This document shows, piece after piece, positions 8,903-18,056 of a stretch of 64,000 nucleotides of DNA (positions are counted from its first letter, which is position 1; every line of letters begins with the position of its first letter). Both the position numbers and the translations under genes were made by a program. The DNA comes from Pseudomonas quercus (GTDB taxonomy: Bacteria > Pseudomonadota > Gammaproteobacteria > Pseudomonadales > Pseudomonadaceae). The stretch is taken from NCBI RefSeq assembly GCF_012033695.1, contig NZ_JAAVJI010000002.1, forward strand, positions 496,001-560,000. The letters run 5' to 3'. The notes beneath the pieces are model-generated. The model was not told the DNA's origin. It made no database searches and worked only from the letters and a program-made list of their open reading frames with translations.

Positions 8903-9793
8903 TTACGGCAGTGTCGATGTCAGCAGGAAACCCGCAGAGGCCTTGAAATCCACCGACATCATCACACTAAGTGCCGTGATGGTGAAAATGGAAAACACGA
9001 ACAGCTTGCGTGCCCATACACGATCATCCGCCGCTTTATACCCCGTCCACGCCATGTACAGCCAGTACATACCCATGGCCGCCGCAACTGCCATATAGCT
9101 AAGGCCAGCGTAGCCGCACAGCGTGAGCATCAACGTCGCCAGCACAAAGGCCAGGATGTAGTACAGGATATGGCGTTTTGCGACTGGGATACCGCGCTCT
9201 ACCGGCAACACTGGGATGGACGCTGCCTTGTAGTCATTGAACCGGAAGATTGCAATGGCATAGGAATGCGGCATTTGCCATAGGCTGAACATCACCAGCA
9301 AGGTGAGCGCGGCTATGTCAAAACGCCCTGTCACGGCCACGTATCCGATAACCGGAGGCATAGCGCCTGACAAACTCCCCACCAGTGTGCCATGCACCGA
9401 TTTGCGTTTCAGGTAGAGGCTGTATAGCCCTACGTAGATTGCAAACCCGATCAGGCCACAGAAGGCGGCCAGGGGATTAGCCACTGTGTACAACAGACCA
9501 AACCCCAAGAGCCCTAGCACTGTTGCATAGGCCAGGGCCAGCTTGATCGAAATCAGGCCCTGGACAATAGCGCGGTTTCGGGTGCGCTCCATCTTCACAT
9601 CGATGTCGCGGTCGATGCAGTTGTTAAATACACAACCCGACGCCACTACAAGCGATGTACCCACCACCGTGGCAAGGAACAAACCGAAATCGATATGCCC
9701 TTGCGCAGCCAGGAAAAAGCCGCCTGCCACCGAAAGCACGTTACCGAAAATGATCCCCGGTTTGGTGATTTGGATAAAGTGCTTAACGGACAT
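8903..9793 (-). CDS. cyoE: Protoheme IX farnesyltransferase
   Basis: Converts heme B to heme O by adding a farnesyl group, supplying the cofactor of the bo3 oxidase. The 296-residue membrane protein belongs to the UbiA family, with the prenyl-diphosphate/Mg motif [18 protein letters not shown] and about seven to nine hydrophobic segments. It is the last gene of cyoABCDE, ten bases after cyoD. Confidence 0.95.
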   Translation of the reverse strand: MSVKHFIQITKPGIIFGNVLSVAGGFFLAAQGHIDFGLFLATVVGTSLVVASGCVFNNCIDRDIDVKMERTRNRAIVQGLISIKLALAYATVLGLLGFGLLYTVANPLAAFCGLIGFAIYVGLYSLYLKRKSVHGTLVGSLSGAMPPVIGYVAVTGRFDIAALTLLVMFSLWQMPHSYAIAIFRFNDYKAASIPVLPVERGIPVAKRHILYYILAFVLATLMLTLCGYAGLSYMAVAAAMGMYWLYMAWTGYKAADDRVWARKLFVFSIFTITALSVMMSVDFKASAGFLLTSTLP

Positions 9794-9803
9794 GCAAGCT
9801 ACC

Positions 9804-10133
9804 TCACTTCGCTAGCATGAAGTGGTGAACGCTGAACATGATCCACAGCGAAAGGCCAACCAGCAGCGCAATGATGATGAAGGAGAAAATCCCCGCAATC
9901 ACGTTCCAGCGCTGCTCGGAGGAGCGGTCCAGGTGCAGGAAGCACACCAGGTGAACCAGCACCTGAACCACCGCAAATACCAGCACGATGGTAAGAATGG
10001 CAGCCTTGGACATCGACTGGAACATCACCAGGCCAAACGGAATCACTGTCAGGATCACCGACAGGATAAAGCCGACCATGTACGACTTGGTGCTGCCGTG
10101 GCTTGCGCCGCCGGCGGAATGGTTGCTCGCCAT
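9804..10133 (-). CDS. cyoD: Cytochrome bo3 ubiquinol oxidase subunit IV
   Basis: A 109-residue protein with three hydrophobic segments ([54 protein letters not shown]), the normal layout of CyoD, which aids assembly of subunit I. The start codon overlaps the cyoC stop by one base, indicating translational coupling. Confidence 0.93.
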   Translation of the reverse strand: MASNHSAGGASHGSTKSYMVGFILSVILTVIPFGLVMFQSMSKAAILTIVLVFAVVQVLVHLVCFLHLDRSSEQRWNVIAGIFSFIIIALLVGLSLWIMFSVHHFMLAK

Positions 10134-10756
10134 TACAAGGCCCCCATCAGGTAGACAACGGTGAACACACAGATCCAGACCACGTCCAGGAAGTGCCAGA
10201 ACAAGCTGAGGCAGTTCATACGCGTCTGGTTAGTGCTGGTAAGCCCGTTCTTGCTGATCTGGGCCATCATCACGGCCATCCACAGCAGGCCGCTGGACAC
10301 GTGCAAGCCGTGGGTGCCTACCAGTGTGAAGAAGGCCGAGAGGAAGCCACTGCGCTGAGGGCCATAGCCTTCAGAAATCAGCTTGTGGAACTCGTTGAGT
10401 TCCATGCCAATAAAGCCAAGGCCGAACAGGAAGGTGATGAACAACCAGGTCATCACACCGCTCTTGTTGCCCTTGTGCATCGCCAGCATGGCAAAGCCGA
10501 AGGTGATCGAGCTAAACAGCAGCAGGAAGGTCTCGACCAGAACATAGTCCAGTTCGAAAATTTCATGCCCGCTAGGGCCACCGGCGAAGTTCCCAGCCAA
10601 CACCCCGTATGCGGCGAAAATCGACGCAAACAGGATGCAGTCCGTCATCAGGTAGATCCAGAAGCCGAAGACAGTCATGCCCCCGGCATCGTGGTGATCG
10701 TCATGCCCATGCTCGTGGCTATGGGCGACTTCACCGTGCAGAACGGTATTAGCCAT
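10133..10756 (-). CDS. cyoC: Cytochrome bo3 ubiquinol oxidase subunit III
   Basis: A 207-residue heme-copper oxidase subunit III with five hydrophobic segments and the family motif [14 protein letters not shown]. The N-terminus is histidine-rich ([12 protein letters not shown]), as seen in pseudomonad CyoC. It lies three bases after cyoB. Confidence 0.94.
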   Translation of the reverse strand: MANTVLHGEVAHSHEHGHDDHHDAGGMTVFGFWIYLMTDCILFASIFAAYGVLAGNFAGGPSGHEIFELDYVLVETFLLLFSSITFGFAMLAMHKGNKSGVMTWLFITFLFGLGFIGMELNEFHKLISEGYGPQRSGFLSAFFTLVGTHGLHVSSGLLWMAVMMAQISKNGLTSTNQTRMNCLSLFWHFLDVVWICVFTVVYLMGAL

Positions 10757-10759
10757 GAT

Positions 10760-12784
10760 TCAAACCTTCTCCAACGTGGAGTTCACACGAGTACCGCTAG
10801 GCACGCCGGCATGGTAGTTAGCCAGTGTTTGCTGGCGCTCACCTTCGATACGAGCGACTTCTGCCGCTGGAACATAGTAGTCAATGTCGTCGTCGTAGCT
10901 GCGCACGATCAAGGTCACGATCATGCCTACGAAACCTACGGCAACTGCCCACCAGATGTGCCAGATCATGGCAAAGCCGAAGATCAGGCTAAAGAACGCA
11001 ATGACCACGCCCATGCCCGTGTTGCGTGGCATGTGAATCTGTTTGTAGTCAGCGGCGTTAGCGGTCGCTTCTCCACGCTCCTTCATACCCCAGTAGGCGT
11101 CCAGGTCGGAAACCACTGGCACTTCGGCGAAGTTGTAGAACGGCGGTGGCGAGGACGTGGACCATTCCAGGGTACGGCCATCCCATGGGTCGCCAGTGAC
11201 GTCCATGTTTTTCTTGCGGTCGCGGATCGAGACATAGATCTGCAGCAGCTGGAAGCCGATACCGGCGGCAACGAACAGTACACCCACCATGGCTACGTAG
11301 AACCATGGGGTCCACTCCGGGTTATCGGTGTGGTTCAAGCGACGGGTCATGCCCATGAAGCCCAGCACGTACAGCGGCATGAATGCGAAGTAGAACCCGA
11401 TCAGCCAGCACCAGAACGAACACTTGCCCAGGCGCTCGTTGAGCTTGAAGCCAAAGGCTTTCGGGAACCAGAACGTGAAGCCTGCCAGGTAACCGAATAC
11501 AGCACCGCCGATGATCACGTTATGGAAGTGCGCGATCAGGAACAGGCTGTTGTGGAGCACGAAGTCTGCACCCGGAACGGCCAGCAGTACGCCGGTCATG
11601 CCGCCGATGCTGAAGGTAACGATGAAGCCCACAGTCCATAGCATCGGTGTCTTGAACTCGATGCGGCCACGGAACATGGTGAACAGCCAGGTGAAGATCT
11701 TCACACCTGTCGGTACGGCGATCACCATAGTGGCAATACCGAAGAACGCGTTCACGTTCGCACCGGCACCCATGGTGAAGAAGTGGTGCAGCCAGACCAT
11801 GAACGACAGTACCGTGATGGCGATGGTTGCCCATACCAGCGAGACGTACCCGAACAGGCGTTTCTTGGAGAAGGTAGAGGTGACTTCCGAGAACACGCCG
11901 AAGGCCGGCAGGATCAGGATGTACACTTCAGGGTGGCCCCATGCCCAGAACAGGTTGACGTACATCATTGGGTTGCCACCAAGCTCGTTGGTGAAGAAGT
12001 GCATACCCAGATAACGGTCAAGCGAGAGCAGGAACAGTGTTGCGGTCAGGATCGGGAAAGAGGCCGCGATCAGAACAGCGGTGCACAGGCAGTTCCAGGT
12101 GAACACCGGCATTTTCATCAAGGTCATGCCAGGGGCACGCATCTTGAGAATGGTCACGATGAAGTTCACACCGGTCAGCAACGTACCTAGGCCGGATATC
12201 TGCAAGGCCCAGATGTAGTAGTCCACCCCTACCCCCGGACTGTACTGCAGCCCAGACAACGGTGGATAAGCAACCCAGCCCGTTTTTGCGAACTCGCCCA
12301 CACCCAGAGAGATGTTGACCAACAGTACGCCTACCACGAAGAACCAGAAGCTCACCGAGTTCAGGAACGGGAAGGCAACGTCGCGAGCACCGATCTGCAG
12401 GGGCACCACGATGTTCATCAGGCCGATCATGAACGGCATGGCCATGAAGATAATCATGATCGTGCCGTGAGCGGTGAAGATCTGGTCGTAGTGTTCAGGT
12501 GGCAGGTAGCCCGTAGACCCGCCTGTTGCCATTGCCTGCTGTGTACGCATCATGATGGCGTCGGCAAAGCCGCGAATCAGCATGATGACGGCCACGGCGA
12601 TGTACATCACACCGATTTTCTTGTGGTCGACAGAGGTGAACCACTCTTTCCAGAGATAGCCCCACTTCTTGTGGTAGGTGATCGCCGCGAACACACCCGC
12701 CCCGAGCACGGCAACGACGGCGAGGGTCACCATCACTATCGGCTCGTGGAAGGGTATCGCTTCCAGCGTTAATTTACCGAACAT
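10760..12784 (-). CDS. cyoB: Cytochrome bo3 ubiquinol oxidase subunit I
   Basis: The catalytic, proton-pumping subunit, 674 residues with about 15 membrane segments. The binuclear centre is visible: [20 protein letters not shown] contains the CuB histidine and the cross-linked tyrosine, the adjacent histidines lie in WLHHFFTMG, and the low- and high-spin heme histidines lie near [20 protein letters not shown] precedes the first heme ligand region. It oxidises ubiquinol and reduces oxygen to water in the inner membrane. Confidence 0.96.
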   Translation of the reverse strand: MFGKLTLEAIPFHEPIVMVTLAVVAVLGAGVFAAITYHKKWGYLWKEWFTSVDHKKIGVMYIAVAVIMLIRGFADAIMMRTQQAMATGGSTGYLPPEHYDQIFTAHGTIMIIFMAMPFMIGLMNIVVPLQIGARDVAFPFLNSVSFWFFVVGVLLVNISLGVGEFAKTGWVAYPPLSGLQYSPGVGVDYYIWALQISGLGTLLTGVNFIVTILKMRAPGMTLMKMPVFTWNCLCTAVLIAASFPILTATLFLLSLDRYLGMHFFTNELGGNPMMYVNLFWAWGHPEVYILILPAFGVFSEVTSTFSKKRLFGYVSLVWATIAITVLSFMVWLHHFFTMGAGANVNAFFGIATMVIAVPTGVKIFTWLFTMFRGRIEFKTPMLWTVGFIVTFSIGGMTGVLLAVPGADFVLHNSLFLIAHFHNVIIGGAVFGYLAGFTFWFPKAFGFKLNERLGKCSFWCWLIGFYFAFMPLYVLGFMGMTRRLNHTDNPEWTPWFYVAMVGVLFVAAGIGFQLLQIYVSIRDRKKNMDVTGDPWDGRTLEWSTSSPPPFYNFAEVPVVSDLDAYWGMKERGEATANAADYKQIHMPRNTGMGVVIAFFSLIFGFAMIWHIWWAVAVGFVGMIVTLIVRSYDDDIDYYVPAAEVARIEGERQQTLANYHAGVPSGTRVNSTLEKV

Positions 12785-12787
12785 CTC

Positions 12788-13723
12788 TTACTCCTCTGCC
12801 CCAGCAGCTGAATTCTCACTTACTTCCTTACCTTCCTGACCAAGCACACCTTTCTCGTGCATCCCGTGGTGGCCAGCGCCCATGCCTTCATATTTGTCGA
12901 TGATGGTATGGAATAGGTTTGGCGGCACGGAAGCGTACAACGCGACAGGGTTCTTCTCGCTTGGTTTGGCCAGCGCGGTGTATTCGGCCGAATCAAGTGC
13001 TTTCGGTGAATTTTTTACTTCGTTTACCCAGCTGTCGAACGCTGCCTGGGTAGTGGCTTGCGCCTGGAAGCTCATGCCAGTGAAACCCGCACCACTATAG
13101 TTGGCCGAGATACCCTGGAAATCCCCTTCCTGGTTGGCAATCAAATGAAGCTTGGTTTGCATGCCCGCCATGGCGTAGATCTGACCGCCCAGCGCAGGGA
13201 TGAAGAAGGAGTTCATCACAGCATCTGACGTGATCTCGAACGCAACCGGTGTATGTGCAGGGAATACGATTTTGTTGACTGTAGCGATGCCCTGATCCGG
13301 GTAGATGAACAGCCATTTCCAATCCAGCGCCACGACTTGGATGCGCACAGGCTTCACGTCCGAATCCAGTGGGCGGTATGGGTCGAGATGATGAGTGGAG
13401 ACGTACGTCACATAGCCTAGGACGGCGATGATGATGAGAGGAACACCCCACACGACGGCTTCGATCTTCGTGGAATGGGCCCATTCCGGCGCATAGGTAG
13501 CGTTGCGGTTAGACGCACGGTACCGCCATGCGAACAGCAAGGCCATGACGATCACCGGGATAACCACCGTGAGCATCAATGCAAACGCGAGAAGAATCAG
13601 GTTTCTCTCGTCGATGCCCACCTGCCCCTTGGGATTGAGCAGGGTCCAGTCGCACCCACTGAGAAAAAGCATGCCGAAAAAGGGCAATATGCCAAACAGT
13701 CTGGGGTAACGCTTTTTACTCAT
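12788..13723 (-). CDS. cyoA: Cytochrome bo3 ubiquinol oxidase subunit II, lipoprotein
   Basis: The start at 13723 gives 311 residues beginning MSKKRYPRLFG with a lipoprotein signal ending LSGC, cysteine 24 being the lipidation site. Two membrane segments and a periplasmic cupredoxin-like domain follow (LDWKWLFIYPDQGIATVN, NSFFIPALGGQIYAM). The CuA ligands of cytochrome c oxidases are absent, as expected for a quinol oxidase. The ribosome site AGAGGT precedes this ATG; a longer in-frame extension to 13789 would bury the signal peptide. First gene of cyoABCDE. Confidence 0.94.
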   Translation of the reverse strand: MSKKRYPRLFGILPFFGMLFLSGCDWTLLNPKGQVGIDERNLILLAFALMLTVVIPVIVMALLFAWRYRASNRNATYAPEWAHSTKIEAVVWGVPLIIIAVLGYVTYVSTHHLDPYRPLDSDVKPVRIQVVALDWKWLFIYPDQGIATVNKIVFPAHTPVAFEITSDAVMNSFFIPALGGQIYAMAGMQTKLHLIANQEGDFQGISANYSGAGFTGMSFQAQATTQAAFDSWVNEVKNSPKALDSAEYTALAKPSEKNPVALYASVPPNLFHTIIDKYEGMGAGHHGMHEKGVLGQEGKEVSENSAAGAEE

Positions 13724-14106
13724 CTCACGACCTCTAAAGCTTGCTTCAATGCAATGTGTGTTGTGATCGCCAACACTTTGTTCTGCCAAGCGTTAGCATT
13801 TTTCGATATCGACCATGAGGAAGCCTGGTAACCAGCCACTGCTGAATCAGGCAACCAGTGTCGTGCAGTGCTCAAATTGCTTTGACTCGTCGGATTATAG
13901 GCAAGTCGCCCGGATGCGCCCCATTCCTGGAGGCACTTACCGTAAGGGTAGACAACCGGACACCACCACGTGCCTCAAATGAATTGAAAAAAAAGGCGGA
14001 CACCTTGATTTTCAAGGCCTGGAGAGGCTGACTTGGCGGAAATTGCCGCGATTGTAGTGAGCTAACCCCATGATGAATATGACTTATATAGCAACAGTAC
14101 ATTGCG

Positions 14107-14245
14107 GATTATGCAACAATCCAGCTGACTTTCAACCCTCTGCGACATGATGTCGCATGGCTTACGAAGCGGCGGCGGCCTAGGAAATATCGACCTTTCA
14201 GAGCTTTCCTCTAGTTAGAACCGCATAGGGTACTGTTGCATAATC
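14107..14245. repeat. 12-base inverted repeat flanking the cyo upstream palindrome
   Basis: GATTATGCAACA at 14107-14118 is matched perfectly by TGTTGCATAATC at 14234-14245, with 115 bases between. The shorter sequence GCAACAGTAC also occurs just left of the left arm (near 14085-14100) and, reversed, beside the right arm. It may be a remnant of a small mobile element or a pair of regulator half sites. Confidence 0.5.
14141..14157. promoter_or_regulatory. Candidate RoxR (RegA/PrrA-family) binding site
   Basis: A perfect 17-base palindrome, TGCGACATGATGTCGCA, which contains GCGAC-N5-GTCGC and so fits the GCGNC-N-GNCGC pattern known for RegA/PrrA. The pseudomonad relative RoxSR controls terminal oxidases. 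The site lies about 418 bases before cyoA, far for a simple activator site. Confidence 0.4.
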
Positions 14246-14262
14246 GCAAAGGCGGGCACGAT

Positions 14263-14769
14263 TCATGACACGCGCCGGTTACGCCAGATGCCCAGCGGCA
14301 CCAGTACTGCCGTGAGCGCGTAGGCCACCAGTGCCCACTGTGCCAGTGAAAGCCCTAATACAGGCGGGTACGGTGTTGTGCAGAAACCTTGCACTTCAAA
14401 AACCGAGGGCAGGAGCTTGGCCAGGGGCAGTCCATCTACGATGGGCTGCAGCACATCTACCCCGCAACTGGATTCAGGGTGAGCCAATACCCAGGCATGT
14501 CGGCCTGCTGCGACTAGCCCGCCTAGGGCACTTACCACTACGAAGGCCTCGCACGCTGTAACGCCACGCTTGCCGGGAAGTGCTGCGCCAATGAAGGCGA
14601 ATACCGCAATGAGCAGGAATGCATAGCGCTGCAGGATGCACAAAGGGCATGGCGCCTCTCCGAGCACCACTTGCATATAAAGGGCACCGCCCAGGATGGC
14701 CAGGCAGATAACGCCCAGTAGCATTAGAAAACGGCGCTCGCGGCCGAGCCAGGCATAGTCAGGGTTCAT
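14263..14769 (-). CDS. dsbB: Disulfide bond formation protein B
   Basis: Inner-membrane quinone reductase that reoxidises DsbA. The 168-residue protein has four membrane segments, the first cysteine pair in EAPCPLCILQRYAF, and the second pair as separated cysteines in SSCGVDVLQP and VQGFCTTPYP, the standard DsbB arrangement. It lies upstream of, and on the same strand as, cyoA, and is divergent from cheV. Confidence 0.93.
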   Translation of the reverse strand: MNPDYAWLGRERRFLMLLGVICLAILGGALYMQVVLGEAPCPLCILQRYAFLLIAVFAFIGAALPGKRGVTACEAFVVVSALGGLVAAGRHAWVLAHPESSCGVDVLQPIVDGLPLAKLLPSVFEVQGFCTTPYPPVLGLSLAQWALVAYALTAVLVPLGIWRNRRVS

Positions 14770-14932
14770 GAACGTCCTTTAGCGCCGCACCGCGACGATA
14801 GTAATGCGGGGCGATAAAATACCATCGATGGTCCAGGCACAGTAAAGGCTCAAGCGATTAAACCTTGGTTAACTGCGAACCAATATTGCTACGGCTGTTG
14901 TCGGACGCCCTCTGATCCAGGCTTTAACACAT

Positions 14933-14959
14933 TCAAGCTGCGGCAGGTTTGGCCGATAC
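14933..14959 (+). promoter_or_regulatory. Sigma-28 (FliA) promoter of cheV
   Basis: TCAAG at 14933-14937 is followed, after 14 bases, by GCCGATAC at 14952-14959. This is the TAAAG-N14-GCCGATAA layout of FliA promoters with two mismatches. The cheV ATG is 49 bases downstream of the -10, and a chemotaxis gene is the expected FliA target. Confidence 0.75.
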
Positions 14960-15007
14960 CCCGTGTATATGTTCTGCGGTTTACCGCACTTGAGTCAGAA
15001 GGCAGTT

Positions 15008-15901
15008 ATGTCCCAAGCACCCGCTGAACCCCTCTCGCTCCTGCTGTTTACCTTGCGCAGCGGCAAGCTGATGGCGATCAACCTTTTGAAAGTGAGTGAA
15101 ATCATTCCTTGCCCTGCGTTGACCCGCCTTCCCGATTCGCATCCGCATGTTCGAGGCATCGCCACGTTGCGGGGCGCTACGCTGTCGGTAATCGACCTTA
15201 GCCGTGCAATCGGTGAGCAGCCACTGGCAGACCCTTCAGGTGGATGCCTGATCGTTACGGATGTGAGTCGCTCACGGCAGGGCCTGCATGTTCAAGCCGT
15301 TAGCCGAATCATTCATTGCCGCTCTACGGATATACGCCCTCCTCCCCCGGCTTCTGGAGGCCGCGCGTTTATCACTGGAGTGACACAAGTAGACGGTACG
15401 CTGGTTCAGGTGCTGGATATCGAAAAGGTTATTCATGGTATTGCCCCTCCACGGCGCGAAGCGCCTGTGGGCGACTTGACCCCCGAGCAGGCTGAGCTGC
15501 TGGCGCAGGCACGCATTCTTGTGGTGGACGACAGCCAAGTGGCATTGCAGCAGTCGGTCCTTGCCTTGAGAAGCCTTGGCATAGGGTGCCACACCGCACG
15601 GAGCGCCAAGGAAGCCATGGCCCGGCTGGTGGAGCTCCAAGGTACTGCGGCGGCGATCAACATTGTGGTATCGGATATTGAAATGCCGGAAATGGATGGG
15701 TACGCACTGACACGCACGCTTCGGGACAGCACAGCCTTCAGCCGCTTGTACATTCTGCTTCACACGTCCCTGGACAGTGCCATGAACAGTAAGCGGGCCG
15801 AAGAAGCAGGCGCAGATGCCGTGCTGACCAAGTTTTCCTCGCCAGAGCTCACCGAATGCCTGTTTCGGGCAGCGCGGGCCGTAGCCCGCCAGCCTACCTG
15901 A
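15008..15901 (+). CDS. cheV: Chemotaxis coupling protein CheV (CheW-receiver fusion)
   Basis: A 297-residue protein. Residues 10-150 form a CheW-like domain (LFTLRSGKLMAINLLKVSEII, VRGIATLRGATLSVIDL). A receiver follows, with phospho-acceptor aspartate in IVVSDIEMPEMDGY, entry acidic residues in ILVVDDSQVA and a lysine near LTKFSSPEL. It couples chemoreceptors to CheA and is tuned by phosphorylation. The ATG at 15008 has AGAAGG five bases upstream; a GTG at 14963 would start inside the promoter. A chemoreceptor at 39914 in this window has the same kind of promoter. Confidence 0.9.
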   Translation: MSQAPAEPLSLLLFTLRSGKLMAINLLKVSEIIPCPALTRLPDSHPHVRGIATLRGATLSVIDLSRAIGEQPLADPSGGCLIVTDVSRSRQGLHVQAVSRIIHCRSTDIRPPPPASGGRAFITGVTQVDGTLVQVLDIEKVIHGIAPPRREAPVGDLTPEQAELLAQARILVVDDSQVALQQSVLALRSLGIGCHTARSAKEAMARLVELQGTAAAINIVVSDIEMPEMDGYALTRTLRDSTAFSRLYILLHTSLDSAMNSKRAEEAGADAVLTKFSSPELTECLFRAARAVARQPT

Positions 15902-15903
15902 AG

Positions 15904-16041
15904 CTAAAGCTGTATGAGCAGGCTTGCTACGTTGACGAACCAACCGGCGAAACCGGGGGCAACCTGAGGCACCAATAGTCGCAAGGCGGTAGTGAAGCCT
16001 AGCAGCAGCAGGCCAGGTACAGCGCAGCACGAGGTGGGCAT
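15904..16041 (-). CDS. Possible 45-residue hydrophobic protein
   Basis: A short frame whose product is mostly apolar: GLLLLGFTTALRLLVPQVAP followed by GFAGWFVNVASLLIQL. It could form one or two membrane segments. A weak AAAGAG lies about seven bases before the ATG. It sits 12 bases after, and in the same frame as, the stop of the decayed frame at 16054-16302, so the two may once have been one gene or one unit. Not recognised; short length makes it uncertain. Confidence 0.3.
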   Translation of the reverse strand: MPTSCCAVPGLLLLGFTTALRLLVPQVAPGFAGWFVNVASLLIQL

Positions 16042-16053
16042 TGGGAAACTCTT

Positions 16054-16302
16054 TCAGCGGTTATGCTGTAGTGTCTGCGCCAAGCCCGTTGCGAATCTAT
16101 CAGGTGATTCTGCATCGTCTGTAGGAAAATTCGGTATTTCTACCTTCCCCTTCTCACCGTCCCAAACTATTTTCAAATGTACGTTGGGCAGCTCACTTGC
16201 AGAAAACCAGGTGGTTTCCTTTAGTGCTTCATTTCAGAAGGTTTTGTTTAGCCGCTTCGATAAAGACAGATTGAGCCGGCTTACGTAGTGGGACTTAGTC
16301 AC
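16054..16302 (-). pseudogene. Decayed small gene with in-frame stop or frameshift
   Basis: The minus-strand frame from 16233 to 16054 reads as a coherent soluble protein end: NEALKETTWFSASELP, then VHLKIVWDGEKGKVEIPNF, ending FATGLAQTLQHNR. It has no start codon; a TGA at 16236-16234 precedes it directly. Upstream, the same frame continues to a GTG at 16302 (VTKSHYVSRLN). The neighbouring frame instead reads AQSVFIEAAKQNLLK up to the same point, so removing one A from the AAA near 16237 would join that half to the rest. Either reading implies an inactivated gene or a sequencing error. The stretch is poorer in G/C than its neighbours. Family not recognised. Confidence 0.4.
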
Positions 16303-16395
16303 TATCGAGCGCTTTGTGACCTGGTTCCAGCGTACCTAGAATGGCCAAGCGGGAGGGTCGCAATCGGGTACCCCACGCGGGGAACATGGCATTCC

Positions 16396-16423
16396 AAAAA
16401 AAGACGCCGGCAGCGCCGGCGTA
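16396..16423 (-). terminator. Rho-independent terminator of the four-helix-bundle gene
   Basis: On the minus strand ACGCCGGCGCTGCCGGCGT forms a GC-rich hairpin followed by a run of seven T. It lies 35 bases beyond the stop of the gene at 16458-16913. Confidence 0.85.
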
Positions 16424-16457
16424 ACAGGGATGTACAGCAGGGATAACGGAAATGAAA

Positions 16458-16913
16458 TCAGCTGGCGCGGGCAATGTTGCGAAGCGCTTTAATCTGGTCA
16501 TGATTGCGCTGTACGCCGTGGAACTGGCGTTCTATCAACGCATAGATGTGCGCGGGCAGCGGTTCTTGAAGCGCGTCCGTGTAGGCTTTCTTGGCCACGT
16601 CTTCGCCGCGCTCGGCCTCGTTCAGCACAGCTTCTTCGCTCTTGCCCGTGATCAACGATTTGAGGTCCACCCAGCGGCGGTGCAGGTCAGCGCTAAAGCT
16701 GGTGGAGTCTTCCGGGCTGCCACCCAACTGAGTGACTTCTGCTTGCAGTTCGCCAGCAGCCGCACCACACTCTTGAGCGTGTTTGAGGAACAGTGCCTTA
16801 AGCTCAGGGTTCTTCACGTCATCGGCACATGCCTTGAAACCTTCTTGGCCGTCTTTGCAGGTTTCGATCAAGTGGTTGAGTACCGATACCACATCATTGC
16901 CAGACTTGGTCAT
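16458..16913 (-). CDS. PA2169-family four-helix-bundle protein (DUF2383)
   Basis: A 151-residue soluble, helical protein without signal peptide (MTKSGNDVVSVLNHLIETCK...). The repeated pattern of charged helices and the ELKALFLKHAQECGAAA segment recall the DUF2383/PA2169 family, which has a ferritin-like four-helix fold and is often induced under stress; function is not established. The ATG at 16913 is preceded by an excellent AGGAGAAGGG site, better than the longer in-frame start at 16964. It has its own terminator, so it is monocistronic. Confidence 0.75.
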   Translation of the reverse strand: MTKSGNDVVSVLNHLIETCKDGQEGFKACADDVKNPELKALFLKHAQECGAAAGELQAEVTQLGGSPEDSTSFSADLHRRWVDLKSLITGKSEEAVLNEAERGEDVAKKAYTDALQEPLPAHIYALIERQFHGVQRNHDQIKALRNIARAS

Positions 16914-17118
16914 TTGCCCTTCTCCTGAATATTTAGTCGTTGTATTGACAAGAGCAGGGTCCATGCCAACTGGCAGTAATTAATAAAACCTATTATTTTC
17001 AGGCAGTTAGCTTTTAGACAAAGCATTCAACATCATTCGGAATGCAAGGCAGTGCTCGCCGGGCGTTGCAAATTGCACGCTTTGACCACGCCATTCAAAT
17101 GAGCCAGACCACGCCCTT

Positions 17119-17346
17119 ATGGATTTCCAGAAGCTTGAACTGCTTGTAACAACCCGCATGCCCTACGGTAAATACAAAGGCCGCATGCTCGCCGACCTGC
17201 CTGGAAACTATCTAGGGTGGTTTGCTCGCCAGGGGTTTCCCCATGGGGAGCTAGGGGCATTGATCGCCCTGATGCACGAGATCGATCACAACGGCTTGAA
17301 TGATCTACTGGCGCCCTTGCAGAAAAAACATCAGGCCGAGAAATGA
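17119..17346 (+). CDS. DUF3820 family small protein
   Basis: A 75-residue protein with the sequence TTRMPYGKYKGRMLADLP typical of DUF3820, a small domain also found at the C-terminus of some exonucleases of the ExoX type. The exact role is unknown. It converges on eda with 50 bases between the stop codons. Confidence 0.75.
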   Translation: MDFQKLELLVTTRMPYGKYKGRMLADLPGNYLGWFARQGFPHGELGALIALMHEIDHNGLNDLLAPLQKKHQAEK

Positions 17347-17373
17347 AAAAGGGTGCGCTGACCCAGCGCACCC
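17345..17373 (-). terminator. Terminator of the zwf-eda transcript
   Basis: GGGTGCGCT and AGCGCACCC form a nine-pair stem at 17350-17372, followed on the minus strand by five T. It lies 24 bases past the eda stop. On the plus strand there is no T-run, so it mainly serves eda. Confidence 0.8.
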
Positions 17374-17396
17374 GAACCCTTGCCCTGCCTGTACGG

Positions 17397-18056
17397 CTAG
17401 AACAGCGCGACGGCCTCACGGCTGCTCTGTTCGACCTTGTCCCACTCCCCTGCTTTGATCCAGGCTTTGTCTAGCATCCAGGTGCCCCCTACGCACATCA
17501 CGTTGGGCAGGCTCATGTACGCTTTCAAGTTGCCTACGTTTACACCGCCGGTCGGGCAAAAACGTACGTCACCAAATGGCCCGCCAAACGCCTGGATTGC
17601 CGCCGCACCCCCGCAGATTTCAGCTGGGAACAGCTTGAAACGACGGTAGCCAAGTGCGTAGCCCATCATGATCTCTGATGCCGTGGCAATGCCTGGCAAC
17701 AATGGCAGGGCGCTTTCAACACCCGCTTCGAGCATGTCCTGGGTGGCACCCGGCGTTACTACGAACTGGGCGCCGGCCGCTTCCACAGCTGCAAACATAT
17801 GCCGATCCAGTACAGTGCCCGCCCCCACCGTCAGGTTCGGCCGCTGCTCACGCAACAGCTCGATAGCCTTGAGCCCAAACTTGGACCGCAGGGTCACTTC
17901 AAGGCACGTAAGCCCACCGGCGGCCAAGGCATCGGCCATCGGCAGAATTTCGCGTTCGTCGTTGATCACGATCACCGGCAGCACGCGTGCACGCTGTGCA
18001 ATTTCGTCGATCAATGTGACCTTGTCCGCCATGCGGGCTTGTTGTTCAGGCGTCAT
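17397..18056 (-). CDS. eda: 2-keto-3-deoxy-6-phosphogluconate aldolase
   Basis: Cleaves KDPG to pyruvate and glyceraldehyde 3-phosphate, the last step of the Entner-Doudoroff pathway. The 219-residue protein has the Schiff-base lysine K141 in YRRFKLFPAE, the catalytic glutamate E53 in CLEVTLRS, and the phosphate-binding FCPTGGV segment. It follows zwf on the minus strand, but the lactonase gene normally placed between them is missing. Confidence 0.95.
   Translation of the reverse strand: MTPEQQARMADKVTLIDEIAQRARVLPVIVINDEREILPMADALAAGGLTCLEVTLRSKFGLKAIELLREQRPNLTVGAGTVLDRHMFAAVEAAGAQFVVTPGATQDMLEAGVESALPLLPGIATASEIMMGYALGYRRFKLFPAEICGGAAAIQAFGGPFGDVRFCPTGGVNVGNLKAYMSLPNVMCVGGTWMLDKAWIKAGEWDKVEQSSREAVALF

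Larger units (their letters stand above)
13724..14262. other. Long leader/intergenic region between dsbB and cyoA
   Basis: No convincing gene. The region is richer in A/T than its neighbours and contains several palindromes: CCTTGA-TTT-TCAAGG at 14003-14017, TGCGACATGATGTCGCA at 14141-14157, and a 12-base inverted pair around the latter. It probably holds the cyo promoter and its redox-responsive control sites; the promoter itself could not be placed with confidence. Confidence 0.5.

Noticed and set aside
10103..11641. A 512-residue open frame antisense to cyoC and cyoB
   Set aside because: It is the complement of strongly conserved oxidase genes, has a histidine/glutamine-rich composition typical of antisense frames in GC-rich DNA, and has no ribosome site or motif.
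14003..14017. ANR/FNR box before cyoA (CCTTGA-TTT-TCAAGG)
   Set aside because: The half sites TTGA and TCAA are three bases apart, whereas an FNR/ANR site needs six (TTGAT-N4-ATCAA).
15992..16288. A 98-residue plus-strand frame after cheV
   Set aside because: It is opposite to the more protein-like minus-strand fragment at 16054-16302 and has no ribosome site.
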